NCBI GenBank assembly: GCA_033064195.1
Contig: JARBJD010000123.1
Location: 62,001 to 126,000 of the forward strand
Direction: 5' to 3'
Origin: Blattamonas nauphoetae
Taxonomy: Eukaryota; Preaxostyla; Oxymonadida
DNA length: 64,000 nucleotides
How positions within the stretch are numbered: the stretch's first letter is position 1; every line of letters begins with the position of its first letter. Shown here one piece after another: positions 34,901-45,100 of the stretch. Made by a program: the position numbers and the translations under genes. Below the pieces are notes generated by a model. It had not been told where the DNA came from. It saw only the letters and a list, made by a program, of their open reading frames with translations, and did not search any database.

Positions 34901-35515
34901 AGGGCGGGAGGGGACGGATGGCTTGGATGATGGCGGCAGGCGAATTGAACGAAAATGAGAATGTGGATAGCATCTCCAGAATCCGATTCGAATGAGTGGG
35001 AGCGTCTGGACGGTGCTTCTGCCGGCAAGTTCGCAACGGGCACGGTGTGGAGTGTTTCTCGTCCACTGGCGGTTCATCCTGATTCAAGAGGCGATAATCG
35101 GAAACAATCTGGATGAGACAAAGAGTGAAAACTGGATGAATACAAACTGGTGATCGATAATGTCGCGATCTCGAATGAATTGAATCATGATAAAAGTGAC
35201 ATTGATTTCGACATCTTCAAACGAAAAAAGAGGAGATTTGGCAAAAAAAGAGTGAAAACAAGAAGAAAGCAAACTTGTGATTCATAGAGTTGAAGTTGCG
35301 ACTTAATTTCATCATTTCATGACATTGCAGGATCAAGTCGTCTAGAAACATAAAACGAGGAGATTTGGGCTCAAGAGATCGTGAAAACTAGAATATTCCA
35401 AGCTGTCAATCCTGAGAGTTGTTTTAAAACGATGATCCGTTGATCAGACCCAAAGTGAGATGTCAAAAAAGGGACTGACTACTGACACGGCTTTTCTCCT
35501 AGTCACCCATGTATA
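31906..35515. mobile_element. Transposon 3: 3.6-kb non-autonomous relative of transposon 2
   Basis: Ends TATACATGGCTGAC (left) and, on the minus strand from 35,515, TATACATGGGTGAC match at 13 of 14 bases and resemble the CATGGCTGACC core of transposon 2. The left subterminal region also parallels transposon 2 (GAAAACTGACTGACAGTCAC; ATGGGTCGGATCTCGGAGAAA). CACTGAC/GTCAGTG motifs are scattered over the first 450 bp and near the right end. There is no transposase. Inside are a decayed unknown stretch (about 32,790-33,270) and degenerate coding DNA on the minus strand (33,240-35,090). Movement would need the enzyme of a related element. Confidence 0.75.
33240..35090 (-). pseudogene. Degenerate Ser/Thr/Pro-rich coding DNA inside transposon 3
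   Basis: Three overlapping long minus-strand frames (about 35,090-34,565; 34,665-34,057; 34,106-33,240) read like one Ser/Thr/Pro-rich protein broken by frame changes. Pieces include LLDGMMKIETTDLAQSGSRS, SSDLQQELMERSKSVNHPLQ, FTQKFDALRAQTLPVPHTHS and LADQFAALALVSFFKDPCVG. No start codon in good context, no splice chain and no recognised domain. Its composition resembles the host's CPSF-A-like gene nearby more than the flanking transposon DNA, so I interpret it as a captured host gene fragment. Confidence 0.4.
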
Positions 35516-35523
35516 ACCTTATT
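35516..35523. repeat. Right 8-bp target-site duplication (ACCTTATT) of transposon 3
   Basis: Exact copy of 31,898-31,905, directly after the mirrored element end. The following bases (TGAATATTTT) are the original right flank. Confidence 0.8.
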
Positions 35524-35687
35524 TGAATATTTTGTATAAATGAGGACCAAATCGTTATACATATTACGTTCAGGCGAACCCGAAATTCCAGACGAAAACG
35601 ACCCATATCATAAAAAATCTGCCATATTCGTCCAAATGATGAACCAAACGATTGAAGCACCACAGAAAAGGGATTGAAGGTAAGATT

Positions 35688-38600
35688 CTATGGATGAAGT
35701 GAAAACTCCGACAATGAAAAAGATCTGGAAATTCCTAGGAAGGAGGAAGAACTGATCGGGACGAGATAAATGAATGGATCAAATGAGAGTCTCCGTTCTT
35801 TTTCTGAGATTTGTACCACTGTGCTTGTGTAGACACATTTTGAGGCCGAATTCTTGGTGTTTCCACTCGGATCCCACCATGTTCCCATTTCGAGATTTTG
35901 TGAGTTGAAAGGTTGAGCAAGAGACTCCACAAATGACGCTTGGAAAACAAAAGATTGAGTTGAGAAAAGAAGACGAGGGGGAGTTGAGCCTGGAAGGACG
36001 AGAGAAGCCACACTTTCCAACGAGAGTGTGAGAATATTGAGACATCGAAGGACGAACGACGAGCAGCGTTCAGACAGCGGGCGAGAGAGCGAAGTCTCAA
36101 CTTCACTCGAAGTCGATCTGTGAAAGGTGGATTGTTGAGGAGTGGTTGACTCGATAATGTCTTCATACGCAAACCCTTCCGAGAAGCCGAGAAGCCAATG
36201 AGTTGACGGGATGGTGGAGACGGAGAGGAAAGAGAGCGGGATTGATTCGCTGAAGGATTGCAGAGATGGAATGCGGAAGTTGAAGTTCTGTCCAGACGAT
36301 GATGAGAGGAAAGTGAGGGCTGTTTGGAACGCTTCAAAGGAGACAATGCTGAGAGAAGTGTGGGAAACAGCTGACTGTGGAAGCGGATGGCGAGAGACGA
36401 GTGTGTGGAGAAGAGAGAACACAGGCTGAGCGTCATTCTTGGCTGATCGGATGAGACCAAAGACGAACAAAGTGTTCTGAACAACTCCCGCAAAGAACGG
36501 CGGATGGAGTGGAGTCAATTGCGAAGGGATGCCACGCGTGACCAGAATGTCTCGGACGGTGCAGATGAACGGATACGCCATTTCTGTGAGCTCCTCAAAA
36601 GTGTTGCGAGGGGGACTGTTGGGGTGAATTTCGAGGTCGATGATCAGCCCTTCAATCGGATGGGGTTGGAATGGAATGGACGACATGTCTCCGAGTGACG
36701 CTTCCTGTCCAACTTCTGACTTGAGGAATCGGGAGACGTTCGTCACAAGTTCAGATTGGATGTCGATGTCGGAGATGGGGTTGTACGAGGAGGGTTGGAG
36801 TGAGACGATGAGATATTCTGTGTCTCGTCCATCCTGTTCTGGAACAACCAAACATGCATCTCCAATCACGTTGTTTGGAGGGAGATTGATGAATCCCTTG
36901 ACAGTGGTCAGGTCTGCGTCAGACAACATCAGAAGTGTTGGGTACGACTCAGCATCGGCGACAGTATCTTCCTCGGAGAAGGGTGGGCGGAATGGAGTGG
37001 GGGAGTCCACACCAACAATGACAGACGAGGAGAGGCGTGAGTGGATAATAAATTGCGGATATGAAGGGAGAGAGTACGAGTGATCCAGCACGAGAGTGTC
37101 AGTGTCAGAGAGTGTGGATAAAGTGACGAATGATGGAGACGAGATATTGTGACAGAGAAAAGTTGGAAGTTGCACTGATTGTGGCGAGGGGGTTCGAATC
37201 GGAAGAAATGAACACTTGTCTTCACAGTGAAAACGTCTCCATTCAAAAGGAGTGTCCTTCTTCGATGCGTCGTGAAACAAGATCGCTGAACTCGACGATG
37301 TTGCCAGGATGATTGGGACGGGACAACTGGGAGCTCCTGAACCACGTGGAAAAGACGACAGGGAAACAGGAGTCTGAGAGAGAGAAACGAACGACTGACG
37401 GTTGTTGGAGAATGGTGACGGAGAAGCGAGTGAATCTGAAGTCAGAAATGTCGACCAAAGCTCTCCCGTTGAACATCCCACTGCCAAGAAGACCCCAGCA
37501 TCACAAGTGAAGACTGACGAGGTGTGAGGATGCGATGGGAGAGTCACTGTCTCAAGTTGAACGAGAATCGATCCATTGTCTTCTGATTTAAGTCCCCGCT
37601 GTCCCGAAGAGTCACCAACGTTCGTGTCAGAGTGAATGACCGTGTTTAACACGAAGAGAGCCAGTGTATCACTCCCCCACTCCGACATCACACAGAACAG
37701 CTTATCGATGCAAACAAAACAAGCCAAAAGTTGTTCGCTCGGTGTCTGTTTGAGCGGAGCAGAAAAAAGCGGTTGTGTTGGTTTCAACAGATTTACAATT
37801 CGGAGAGAGTGTGGTGAATGAAGAACCAGAAAGGGAAAAGCCAACAAGGATTTCGAGTAAGGTTGGGACAATGGAAGAACAATCGGATTCTCCTTTGTTG
37901 CTTTGAAGAGAGATTGAGGATTGTCTTTTGCTGTAAACTGAGCAAACGACGAAGGAACAGTCATGTTCAGAAGAGAGATTTGGGAGGACGTGACCTGGAT
38001 TCTTGTGAGTGATGCATCTTGGAGATGGAAATAGAGAGAATGTTGGTGATCTTCGGATAGCATGAACACTGCGGGTGGGATGACAAGAAGCGATTGTGGG
38101 GCGTTTGAATGAGAGAGGAGGATGATTGGAGGGTTGCCCAGTGTTTGAGCGACAATGATGGAGCTCTGTTGCCCAGCTGTCGAAGGAAGTGCAGTAACCG
38201 ACGTATTTTCGAGCGAGAAGTTGTGATTTTGGGACAGCAGTGAATCAATCGAAACTTCAGTGAGAGGGCGACTGAAGAAAGCTTGCCGATATTGACAGAC
38301 AGAGCCAGACATGTCCGTCCCTCCACCAACAAACAGGACATCAGAAAATGCGCGATGGAAGAAGTGTGGTGGGTGTGTGATGTGTGGTGGAGTTGACGAA
38401 GACGATGAGAGTGTCCGAGTGTGTGTGAGTGAAGAATTGAGATGAAGAACACAAGTGGGTCTCAGTGCAAAGTTTGAGAAGACTGATGGTAATGATGGCT
38501 GAAACGGAAGGAGTTGCGATGGGTGTGATGTGGAATTCGATGGAGGTGAGATGAGCAGAGGACGATTGTGATGTGTTGTGAAAATGATGCGATGAGTATT

Positions 38601-39884
38601 TCCATCGGTGTTTGATAGAGAATGCAGTGATCGAAAATGTGAATGTGGGAAGAGTGTTGTGACTGAAGGTGAATTGATTCCAAGCGACACAATCGATTGT
38701 GCCGTCCCGATAAGCAGAGACGACATATCAACATCGACGAGAACAGAAATTGGAGGAGAGGAGAGAGGATGTTCAAATGGATAGGTAGTCGATGACAATT
38801 CTGGGAAGGTGATGGCTGTTATTTCTGTTTGGCTGAAGAGGAGGATGATGTTGTTTGGATGATTCTGCAGAGAGAAAAGCGTGTTGATGATATCAAGTTC
38901 TTTCTTCCTCGTCCCATCTGTCATATCAAATGAGGTCATCAACTGAGTTGTGGCAGGAAGCGGTGAGAGTGAGATTGGTCCTGGTGCAACTGTGTTTCTT
39001 TCCCAGTCGACGATGAGAGAGACAAGACTCGGCCAACCTTGACAGCTCTGAAAGAGGAGTGCCACATGCGAGAGATGCTGAGTTGCTGACAACGTGGACG
39101 GGAGGAGGAGACGACAAGCTCCAAAAATATGCCGCACACCGACGAGAGAATGAGATCGGTGTGAGGACAAGGGTTGTGTGGGTGCGAGGAGTGTGTGGGG
39201 TTGATGTGATTGTCGTCCAATCCGTTTGATTCTATGATGGGAAGCAGGAAGTGGTATTTGGAAAGAAGATACATCGTCGATGGGCTGGGGATGATTTGGC
39301 GGTGATGAGAACAAAGAACATGTAGTTTTGACCAAATTTGCTTCGAGAGAGTATTGAAGCCCAAAAAGCTCGTTTTGATCAGAAAATATGAGAATTCTAA
39401 TCATCCCCATATGATTGTTGGGATTTTGGGCAACAGTATTTTCTGCATCATCTAAAATAAGGATGCGTTTACCTGATGATCGAGGTGAGAGAGAGAGCTG
39501 TCGTTGTTCTGACAAAGAAGATGATATGATTGCTTCCATCAAAGAGCCGCTCGTAGTGACAGTGAAAAGAGTTGGTGAGAAAGACATTATCATCCAAGAA
39601 CCGTTTGACAAGAGGACAAAAAGATCATCAGACCGGTGTGGGCTACAGAAGAATTTAAATGAAAAATACATTTGAAAAAACCTTTTATAGCATATATTTT
39701 GGATGGAGTCTATTGAATCATTGAACAAATGAGTTCCATGCACAGTATACGAATCACGATCAATTTTCAAGAGTGTTAAGCAAGTTCCAGAAGAAACAGT
39801 CGCGTATATTCCGTTCCCTTCAAGAAATGATCCAATTTGAAGATCCGAAATTGATGGTGACGTGATATCGAGACCACAATTCAT
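35688..39884 (-). CDS. CPSF-A/DDB1-type beta-propeller protein (divergent)
   Basis: One long frame of about 1,390 codons ends at TAG 35688. A 39-nt intron (about 39,649-39,687) is in frame; removing it joins NICYK to SPHRSDDLFVLLSNGSW. N-terminal beta-rich segments (GIYATVSSGTCLTLLKIDRD; LLSNGSWMIMSF) and especially DVLFVGGGTDMSGSVCQYRQ followed by about 100 residues of propeller-like sequence resemble the CPSF160/SF3B3/DDB1/MMS1 family (motif V-x-G-x-x-x-x-G-S-L/V near the middle). The rest is Ser/Thr/His/Pro-rich and poorly conserved, and I cannot see the usual C-terminal CPSF-A end. Which member it is stays open (polyadenylation, splicing or DDB1/MMS1-type repair). I place the start at ATG 39884 (MNCGLDITSP); the frame is open 26 codons further up, so an upstream exon is possible. 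It is divergent from TRAPPC2L. Confidence 0.5.
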   Translation of the reverse strand: MNCGLDITSPSISDLQIGSFLEGNGIYATVSSGTCLTLLKIDRDSYTVHGTHLFNDSIDSIQNICYKRFFQMYFSFKFFCSPHRSDDLFVLLSNGSWMIMSFSPTLFTVTTSGSLMEAIISSSLSEQRQLSLSPRSSGKRILILDDAENTVAQNPNNHMGMIRILIFSDQNELFGLQYSLEANLVKTTCSLFSSPPNHPQPIDDVSSFQIPLPASHHRIKRIGRQSHQPHTLLAPTQPLSSHRSHSLVGVRHIFGACRLLLPSTLSATQHLSHVALLFQSCQGWPSLVSLIVDWERNTVAPGPISLSPLPATTQLMTSFDMTDGTRKKELDIINTLFSLQNHPNNIILLFSQTEITAITFPELSSTTYPFEHPLSSPPISVLVDVDMSSLLIGTAQSIVSLGINSPSVTTLFPHSHFRSLHSLSNTDGNTHRIIFTTHHNRPLLISPPSNSTSHPSQLLPFQPSLPSVFSNFALRPTCVLHLNSSLTHTRTLSSSSSTPPHITHPPHFFHRAFSDVLFVGGGTDMSGSVCQYRQAFFSRPLTEVSIDSLLSQNHNFSLENTSVTALPSTAGQQSSIIVAQTLGNPPIILLSHSNAPQSLLVIPPAVFMLSEDHQHSLYFHLQDASLTRIQVTSSQISLLNMTVPSSFAQFTAKDNPQSLFKATKENPIVLPLSQPYSKSLLAFPFLVLHSPHSLRIVNLLKPTQPLFSAPLKQTPSEQLLACFVCIDKLFCVMSEWGSDTLALFVLNTVIHSDTNVGDSSGQRGLKSEDNGSILVQLETVTLPSHPHTSSVFTCDAGVFLAVGCSTGELWSTFLTSDSLASPSPFSNNRQSFVSLSQTPVSLSSFPRGSGAPSCPVPIILATSSSSAILFHDASKKDTPFEWRRFHCEDKCSFLPIRTPSPQSVQLPTFLCHNISSPSFVTLSTLSDTDTLVLDHSYSLPSYPQFIIHSRLSSSVIVGVDSPTPFRPPFSEEDTVADAESYPTLLMLSDADLTTVKGFINLPPNNVIGDACLVVPEQDGRDTEYLIVSLQPSSYNPISDIDIQSELVTNVSRFLKSEVGQEASLGDMSSIPFQPHPIEGLIIDLEIHPNSPPRNTFEELTEMAYPFICTVRDILVTRGIPSQLTPLHPPFFAGVVQNTLFVFGLIRSAKNDAQPVFSLLHTLVSRHPLPQSAVSHTSLSIVSFEAFQTALTFLSSSSGQNFNFRIPSLQSFSESIPLSFLSVSTIPSTHWLLGFSEGFAYEDIIESTTPQQSTFHRSTSSEVETSLSRPLSERCSSFVLRCLNILTLSLESVASLVLPGSTPPRLLFSTQSFVFQASFVESLAQPFNSQNLEMGTWWDPSGNTKNSASKCVYTSTVVQISEKERRLSFDPFIYLVPISSSSFLGISRSFSLSEFSLHP

Positions 39885-40048
39885 GTGAAAACATTGAGGG
39901 GCACAAAAATATGGACACTGTTGATCGAATTCATCAAATTTAGGATGCCTGATATTTTTCACTTAAATTTGGATACCTCTCAGTTTTTCAAACCTTGAAT
40001 TTGAAAACAGCCACCCAAGGTAACATCTTTGTGATGGGTAGATCGGAC

Positions 40049-40606
40049 ATGTCTCGTATTCTCTGCGTATCAATCTGTTCAGTGAACAATGAGCCGTTGT
40101 TCCTCCAGAACTTCGACAATACTGATCTCCTCCAATGCCATCATTTGATGTATTCATCCCTAGATGTCGTTCTTGAACTAGGTTCTCTTCATTCTCTTCT
40201 GAACCTGTACTACTCTAAACCGTTTAGCAAAAAAGGCTGATATGATATTTCAATCACGTGGACGATATCTTGGGGAAATTTTTCCTTTTGATGACCAAAA
40301 AATGTTCGCACTTTTGATTTGACGATAATTCCCTCTCTTCAATAGATATGGATACATCACCCCAACAAACAAGAAATTTTTACTAATGGCATCAAAATCA
40401 ATTCCTGAACAGCAACAGCTAGAGAACGTTTACCATTTTTCAGACAATTGAACTTTCGATTCGCTCTACAGTTCTTCAAAGAATTCCACCGCCTGTATGT
40501 TAACCATATCAGCAATCCATTCATTGACTGTGAACGGAAAATCGATTCTCCATCGTTTATCGAGAAAGTTACTGCTCTTGTCAGCGAAACCAACAAAAGA
40601 ATCTGA
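40049..40606 (+). CDS. TRAPPC2L: TRAPP complex subunit 2-like
   Basis: This is a small longin-fold subunit of the TRAPP tether and exchange complexes acting on Rab1/Ypt1 in early secretory traffic. Four exons from ATG 40049 are separated by introns of 46 nt (after VVLEL), 42 nt (after DDQK) and 44 nt (after QQLEN). They leave 142 codons, matching the family length (about 140 aa). Landmarks are MSRILCVSICSVNNEPLFLQ, HHLMYSSLDVVLEL, RGRYLGEIFPFDDQKIYGYI, TPTNKKFLLM, FFKEFHRLYVNHISNPF and the C-terminal SFIEKVTALVSE. All follow TRAPPC2L (fHxxVHxSLDVV; YxLGxLYPxEDYKVYGY; FRKLHxxYxxxxxNPF). The gene is convergent with RBBP4 (113 bp between stops). The third intron is slightly uncertain at its left boundary. 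Confidence 0.85.
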
Positions 40607-40719
40607 TTCATTCTTTATTCGTCTTATTTTCGGAATGCTTGCACTTCAATGTTTAATTTTCTGAATTAAAACTGTGAAATGTTGGAAGATGTTTTGATTT
40701 GTTTCAAAATTAAGGAGAA

Positions 40720-42128
40720 TCATTGCTCTACAATCACACTGTCAATCTCTCTGAGATGTTCCTCTTCATCACCATCAATGAGAGGAGCAACTCCCTTAGC
40801 AACCTTCCACACTTGGCATGTATTGTTAGTATCAGTCGACGCAACAATCCAAGGGTACCGTTCATTTGAATCGACGAGCATACTTGAACTCCCTGAGTTA
40901 GGCTTTGGAGATGGCCACCACGAAATTGAACTCACAGGAGCTTGATGTCCAGAGTGAACAAAGAATTCCTCTGGTGGAGCATCATTGCAATCATCCAGTA
41001 TCGTGATCTCCTCGCCAATCAACCTGCAGTCCCACAGAACAACACGACAGTCATCACTTGCAGAGGCAAATATAGATGCAGTCTGGTTTGCAGAATTTGA
41101 TGATGAGAGAGACGGTGGAAGACAAGGAGCCCAGGAAAGCTCGTTGACTATTTTCTTGTGACATATGAAGTTATGAAGTGGAAGGTGAGGCTGCCGGAGA
41201 TCCCAAAGTGATATCCACCCATTGTAAGAGCCTGATAAGAAAAGGTGATCCAATGACGTGTGTGGGTTGAAAGCAATGCTTGTGACATCTTCAGGTTTGG
41301 GTGTGTTGATTTCAATGGCAGGCTGACCATTATGATCAAGTATATCATAGATTTGGCATTTTCCTCCATCAAGCCCACATGCAATGACATTCTTTGATCC
41401 AGGTTTCCACTCACAACCGCTGCATTGGATATTCGTTCGAAATGAATGGAGAGGCTTGGTGTCTGGCTGACCAATCGACCATACTCCAACACAACCTGTA
41501 AATGATGCTGCACAAAGTCTGTCAGTATCCACCTTATTCCAACTGAGTCCAAATCCTTCTTCATCGAGCCCTGAAAAAGTGTTCACGACTCTTGGCTCTT
41601 GATTGGTTTGTAGTCCAAGATCCATGACATAAACAGATTTAGATGAAGATACTGAAGCAATGATGGAGGAATTATGTGGATTTACTGCAAGTTTATTGAC
41701 ATCCCCGTTGTGTGCGATTTTAGATGTAATATGAAGTTGTTTCTGCACTAAATGAAAGAATGACCTCACAAATGAATACAAAATCGAACGGTTTTGATTT
41801 TGGTCTTGAGTTGCTTCTGTCGAATTCTCGGCTTGGATTGATTGAGTCGACTTTCTGTATGTTGCTACATATACACTGTCTTGCTCCTGTCCTGAAGTTT
41901 GTGTTCCCAACAAAAGAGAGTACTGAAGTTCACCATTTTCATATCTAGACGAAACAATTCCCGCAAAAAACATTCGATGAAGTTGATGAGAACAGACTTT
42001 GAACCTGGAAGAAATTGACAAGAGAGAGATGGCCATTCGATAGTCTTGGTGACAAGAACCTCATATAGAATTGGAACATTTTCTAACCACTGTTCATGTT
42101 CCTCCTGTTGTTGCTGCCCATCTTCCAT
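40720..42128 (-). CDS. RBBP4: Histone-binding WD40 protein of the RBBP4/MSI1 family
   Basis: This WD40 histone chaperone is shared by chromatin assembly (CAF-1) and several chromatin-modifying complexes in the nucleus. ATG 42128 opens MEDGQQQQEEHEQWLENVPI followed by LYEVLVTKTIEWPSLSCQFL, the classical N-terminal helix and W-P-S-L motif that bind histone H4. A 71-nt intron joins LPGSKS to YSLLLGTQTSG. A 27-nt intron (41,743-41,769) joins ILYSF to KQLHITSKIAHNGDVNKL. 437 codons remain, the usual length. Blades end in typical pairs (CVGVWSI, CQIYDIL, ISLWDLR, VVLWDCR, CQVWKVA), and the C-terminal FFVHSGHQAPVSSISWWP matches FVHGGHTAKISDFSWNP. The 27-nt intron is a multiple of three and free of stops. 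Its start codon lies 37 bp from that of the next gene. Confidence 0.9.
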
Positions 42129-42165
42129 CTCTTGAAAAAACAGTGTGGGCCATTTCGAATCGAAA
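42129..42165. promoter_or_regulatory. 37-bp shared intergenic region between divergent genes
   Basis: Only 37 bp separate the two start codons (RBBP4 ATG at 42128-42126; large coiled-coil gene ATG at 42166). Unless one gene starts further in, both promoters and both 5' leaders must overlap the neighbouring coding sequence. Confidence 0.5.
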
Positions 42166-45100
42166 ATGGAGAGATTGAAACGAGCACAGCAGATGGCAGT
42201 CCGTGATATGGAAATGGGGTTTTATCAACGTCCGGATTCGAATCCATTTGCTCAGCAACAAGTGTCCATTCGTCGACAAATTGACAATCAACGAACGCAA
42301 CTCCTTCTCGCTGAACAAGAACGAGTAAAATCATCCATTTCAGGCTCACATGAAACAGAACCTCCCCATTCAAGTTCTTCTCGCAGACATCGAAGACGTC
42401 AGCATCATTCACGTTCTTCATCTCGCTCAGCTTCATCTTCGAGTAGAAGTTCCTCATATTCATCATCAATGACGAGTCGATCAAGTCAATCAAGCAGAAG
42501 TTCCTCAAGTTATTCTTCTTCGAGTGAGTTTACAGATTATTCATCGTCATCTTCTGGAAGCCGACGTCGAAGGAGAAAACGCAGGAGTATTCGATCAAAA
42601 GGCAACGAGTCCAACCGAAATTCGACTTATAGTGATCAGACTGTATCTTCATCAATCCGTGCTGCTGATCCCTCGTCAAAAACAAAATATCCAGACAAAA
42701 CCTTCGTCGCCTTTATGAGAACCTCCCATCCCATATCACCTGAGGAACGCATGAAAAAGACGATGCTATCACCAGGAAATGCTTCAAAAAAACAGTCACC
42801 ATCAAATAAGTCCAAACAATTAAAAGCTCAGCCCAAAAATACTCCAAAACGTCGAAATAACCCTCCTCAAAGCAGAGCAAAAACGTCACAGTCACCTCCG
42901 AAACCCACTCGCTCTGCTCAATCCCCACCAAAGCGCTCGGCCCCAGGAAAACGATATTCAGCTGCTTCATACCATCCAACTTCACATTCAACAGAAAATC
43001 CAATCAATCAGTCACCTCCACTCTACCAAAACCCAAACTATTCATCTTACGCACAACATCCAACACATCAATCACAGCCTGTCATTTCTGCCCCTCCAGT
43101 TGTCCAATACCAGGACGGATCGTTCTCTCGAATGTCGACATCACTCCTCAACGTTCTATCCAAAGCACAGGACCAGCTCTCCTCCCAAACTGAACTCATT
43201 CTCAATGCTGCGCAGAATCGAGAAGAGTCAGGATCTGATCTGCAACGAAGGGTGACAAGAGAAATGCAAAAAGATTACGAGAACATCCAACTTCTTCTCC
43301 AAAGAGAGCGGGAAGAGATGGAGATGAGAGAAGAGAGGAGGAAACGAGAGCTTGCACTGGAACGAGAACTCCAAAAGGAATTGGAACGAGAGAAAGAACG
43401 GCAACTGGAACGAGAACGGATCAGAGAAATCCAAAGGCAAAAAGAGGAAGAGAGAGAAAAAGTTCGCCGGAAACGAAGAAAGTTGGAAGAAGAGATAGAA
43501 GCGCTGAAAAACAAGAAGCAACAGGAGATCTTGAAGAAAGCACAGGCACTACTCGACGAGGAAGACACGAATACAATCACGAAAGCACCAAAGAGACAGA
43601 AAACTACTCAAGAAAGTTCAGAATCAAGTGAAGAGCGTGATCATTCGAAAAAGAAGAAGCAGAAAACAGACAACTCGACACTGCCGATGATTGTCGTCTC
43701 TCCACCTCCAACCAGCACTGATGATGGCGTGCGAAATGAACTCCGTGAGTTGCGAGAAATGATTCTCGCTCAAGAACGAGAAGAAAAGGCGCGCAGAGAC
43801 AAAGAAGAGAAGGAGAAAATCGAAAAAGAAGCCAAACGAAGGGAACGGCAAATGAAGCGACAACTCAGAGCGAAAGAAAGAGAACTTGCTCAGCTGCGAC
43901 AGAATGAGATCGATCGCCAAAACGAAGCGAAGGCCAAACAGAAAGAACAAGAGCAACTTGAAAAAGATCGGGAAGAGGCTGATCGAAAGGAACGGGAAAG
44001 AGTTCTTCAGGAACGAATGGATCTGATCGAAGCCGAACGAAAGCGACTCGAAGAAGAAAAGATAAAACACGATCATTCAAACCAATCCAATATCAACACA
44101 TCACAGGTCCTCCCACAACACCTCACCACACCCCCACCCTCTCATTTCTACCAATCGATTTCTGTTCCATCCTCACCTCCAAAGCAGGTCCAGCCAGTTC
44201 GTCAAATCAGCGCGCTAGAACAAGCCTATCGACAGCTCATTCCCATCCACATCGACGAGCTGGTTGACAGCATTCTCGATGGGATGTTGGATGGACTGGT
44301 TGAGAGCCGGAGCAAACACGATGTTGTGAATGTTATGATGAAGCAAAGAAAGCACAAGCAGCGAACACCACTCAAAACACGAACACAAAACTCGACCAAC
44401 AGTGGAAGTGATTCAGAACCATCGGTCATGCTCATTCGATCAAACCGAGAAATGAAACCGGGCAATCAGAGCAAAAAGTCGTCCAAAAGCAAAGGAACCA
44501 AATCGTCACCGCAGGATCCAACACCCATCCTGATCGACGGTCTTCCCTTCACAGAAGTGATGACATCGAAACCAGGAATGGTCCAAGTTACCTCTTCACC
44601 ACTCATCAATGTCCCTCATTCAGGCCTGCCGATCGACGACCCACCAGCACAGCCCCCTCTCCCGTCTGTTGCTGATTTCAAACGACCATCAATTCCAGCA
44701 CCGGAACCACAGCTTTCTGCAGACATTTGTGAATGGCTCATTGAACCGATCTTGTCAGAAAAGGATCGGTTAGCAATCAAACAAAATCGAGATCAAATGC
44801 AGCGCTTTCTTGTTTGGGGAAACCAACCAATCAACTCACCACAAGAGCAAGCGGAGATGGAAAGAGAAATGATTGAACATCGAGAAACCGTCCGAGAACT
44901 GTGCTTCTTTGGTGATGACCTTGCTCATGGGATTGCATCGAATGCCTGCGATTGGATGAGCCGTATTGTCGACGAAACAATCGACGAGACAATCGACGAA
45001 GCTTCGAAGGCTGTCATTCACAGCGAAGAGATCCTCCGACTTGGCCGCATGATGAACAAACCAAGCCCACAAACCCAATCATACGCTGATTCATCAAAAG

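Noticed and set aside
39885-40157. A 5' exon for the CPSF-A-like gene within 39,885-40,157 (minus)
   Set aside because: Candidate splice pairs either break the frame or need a 15-nt intron, and the segment overlaps the first exon of TRAPPC2L.
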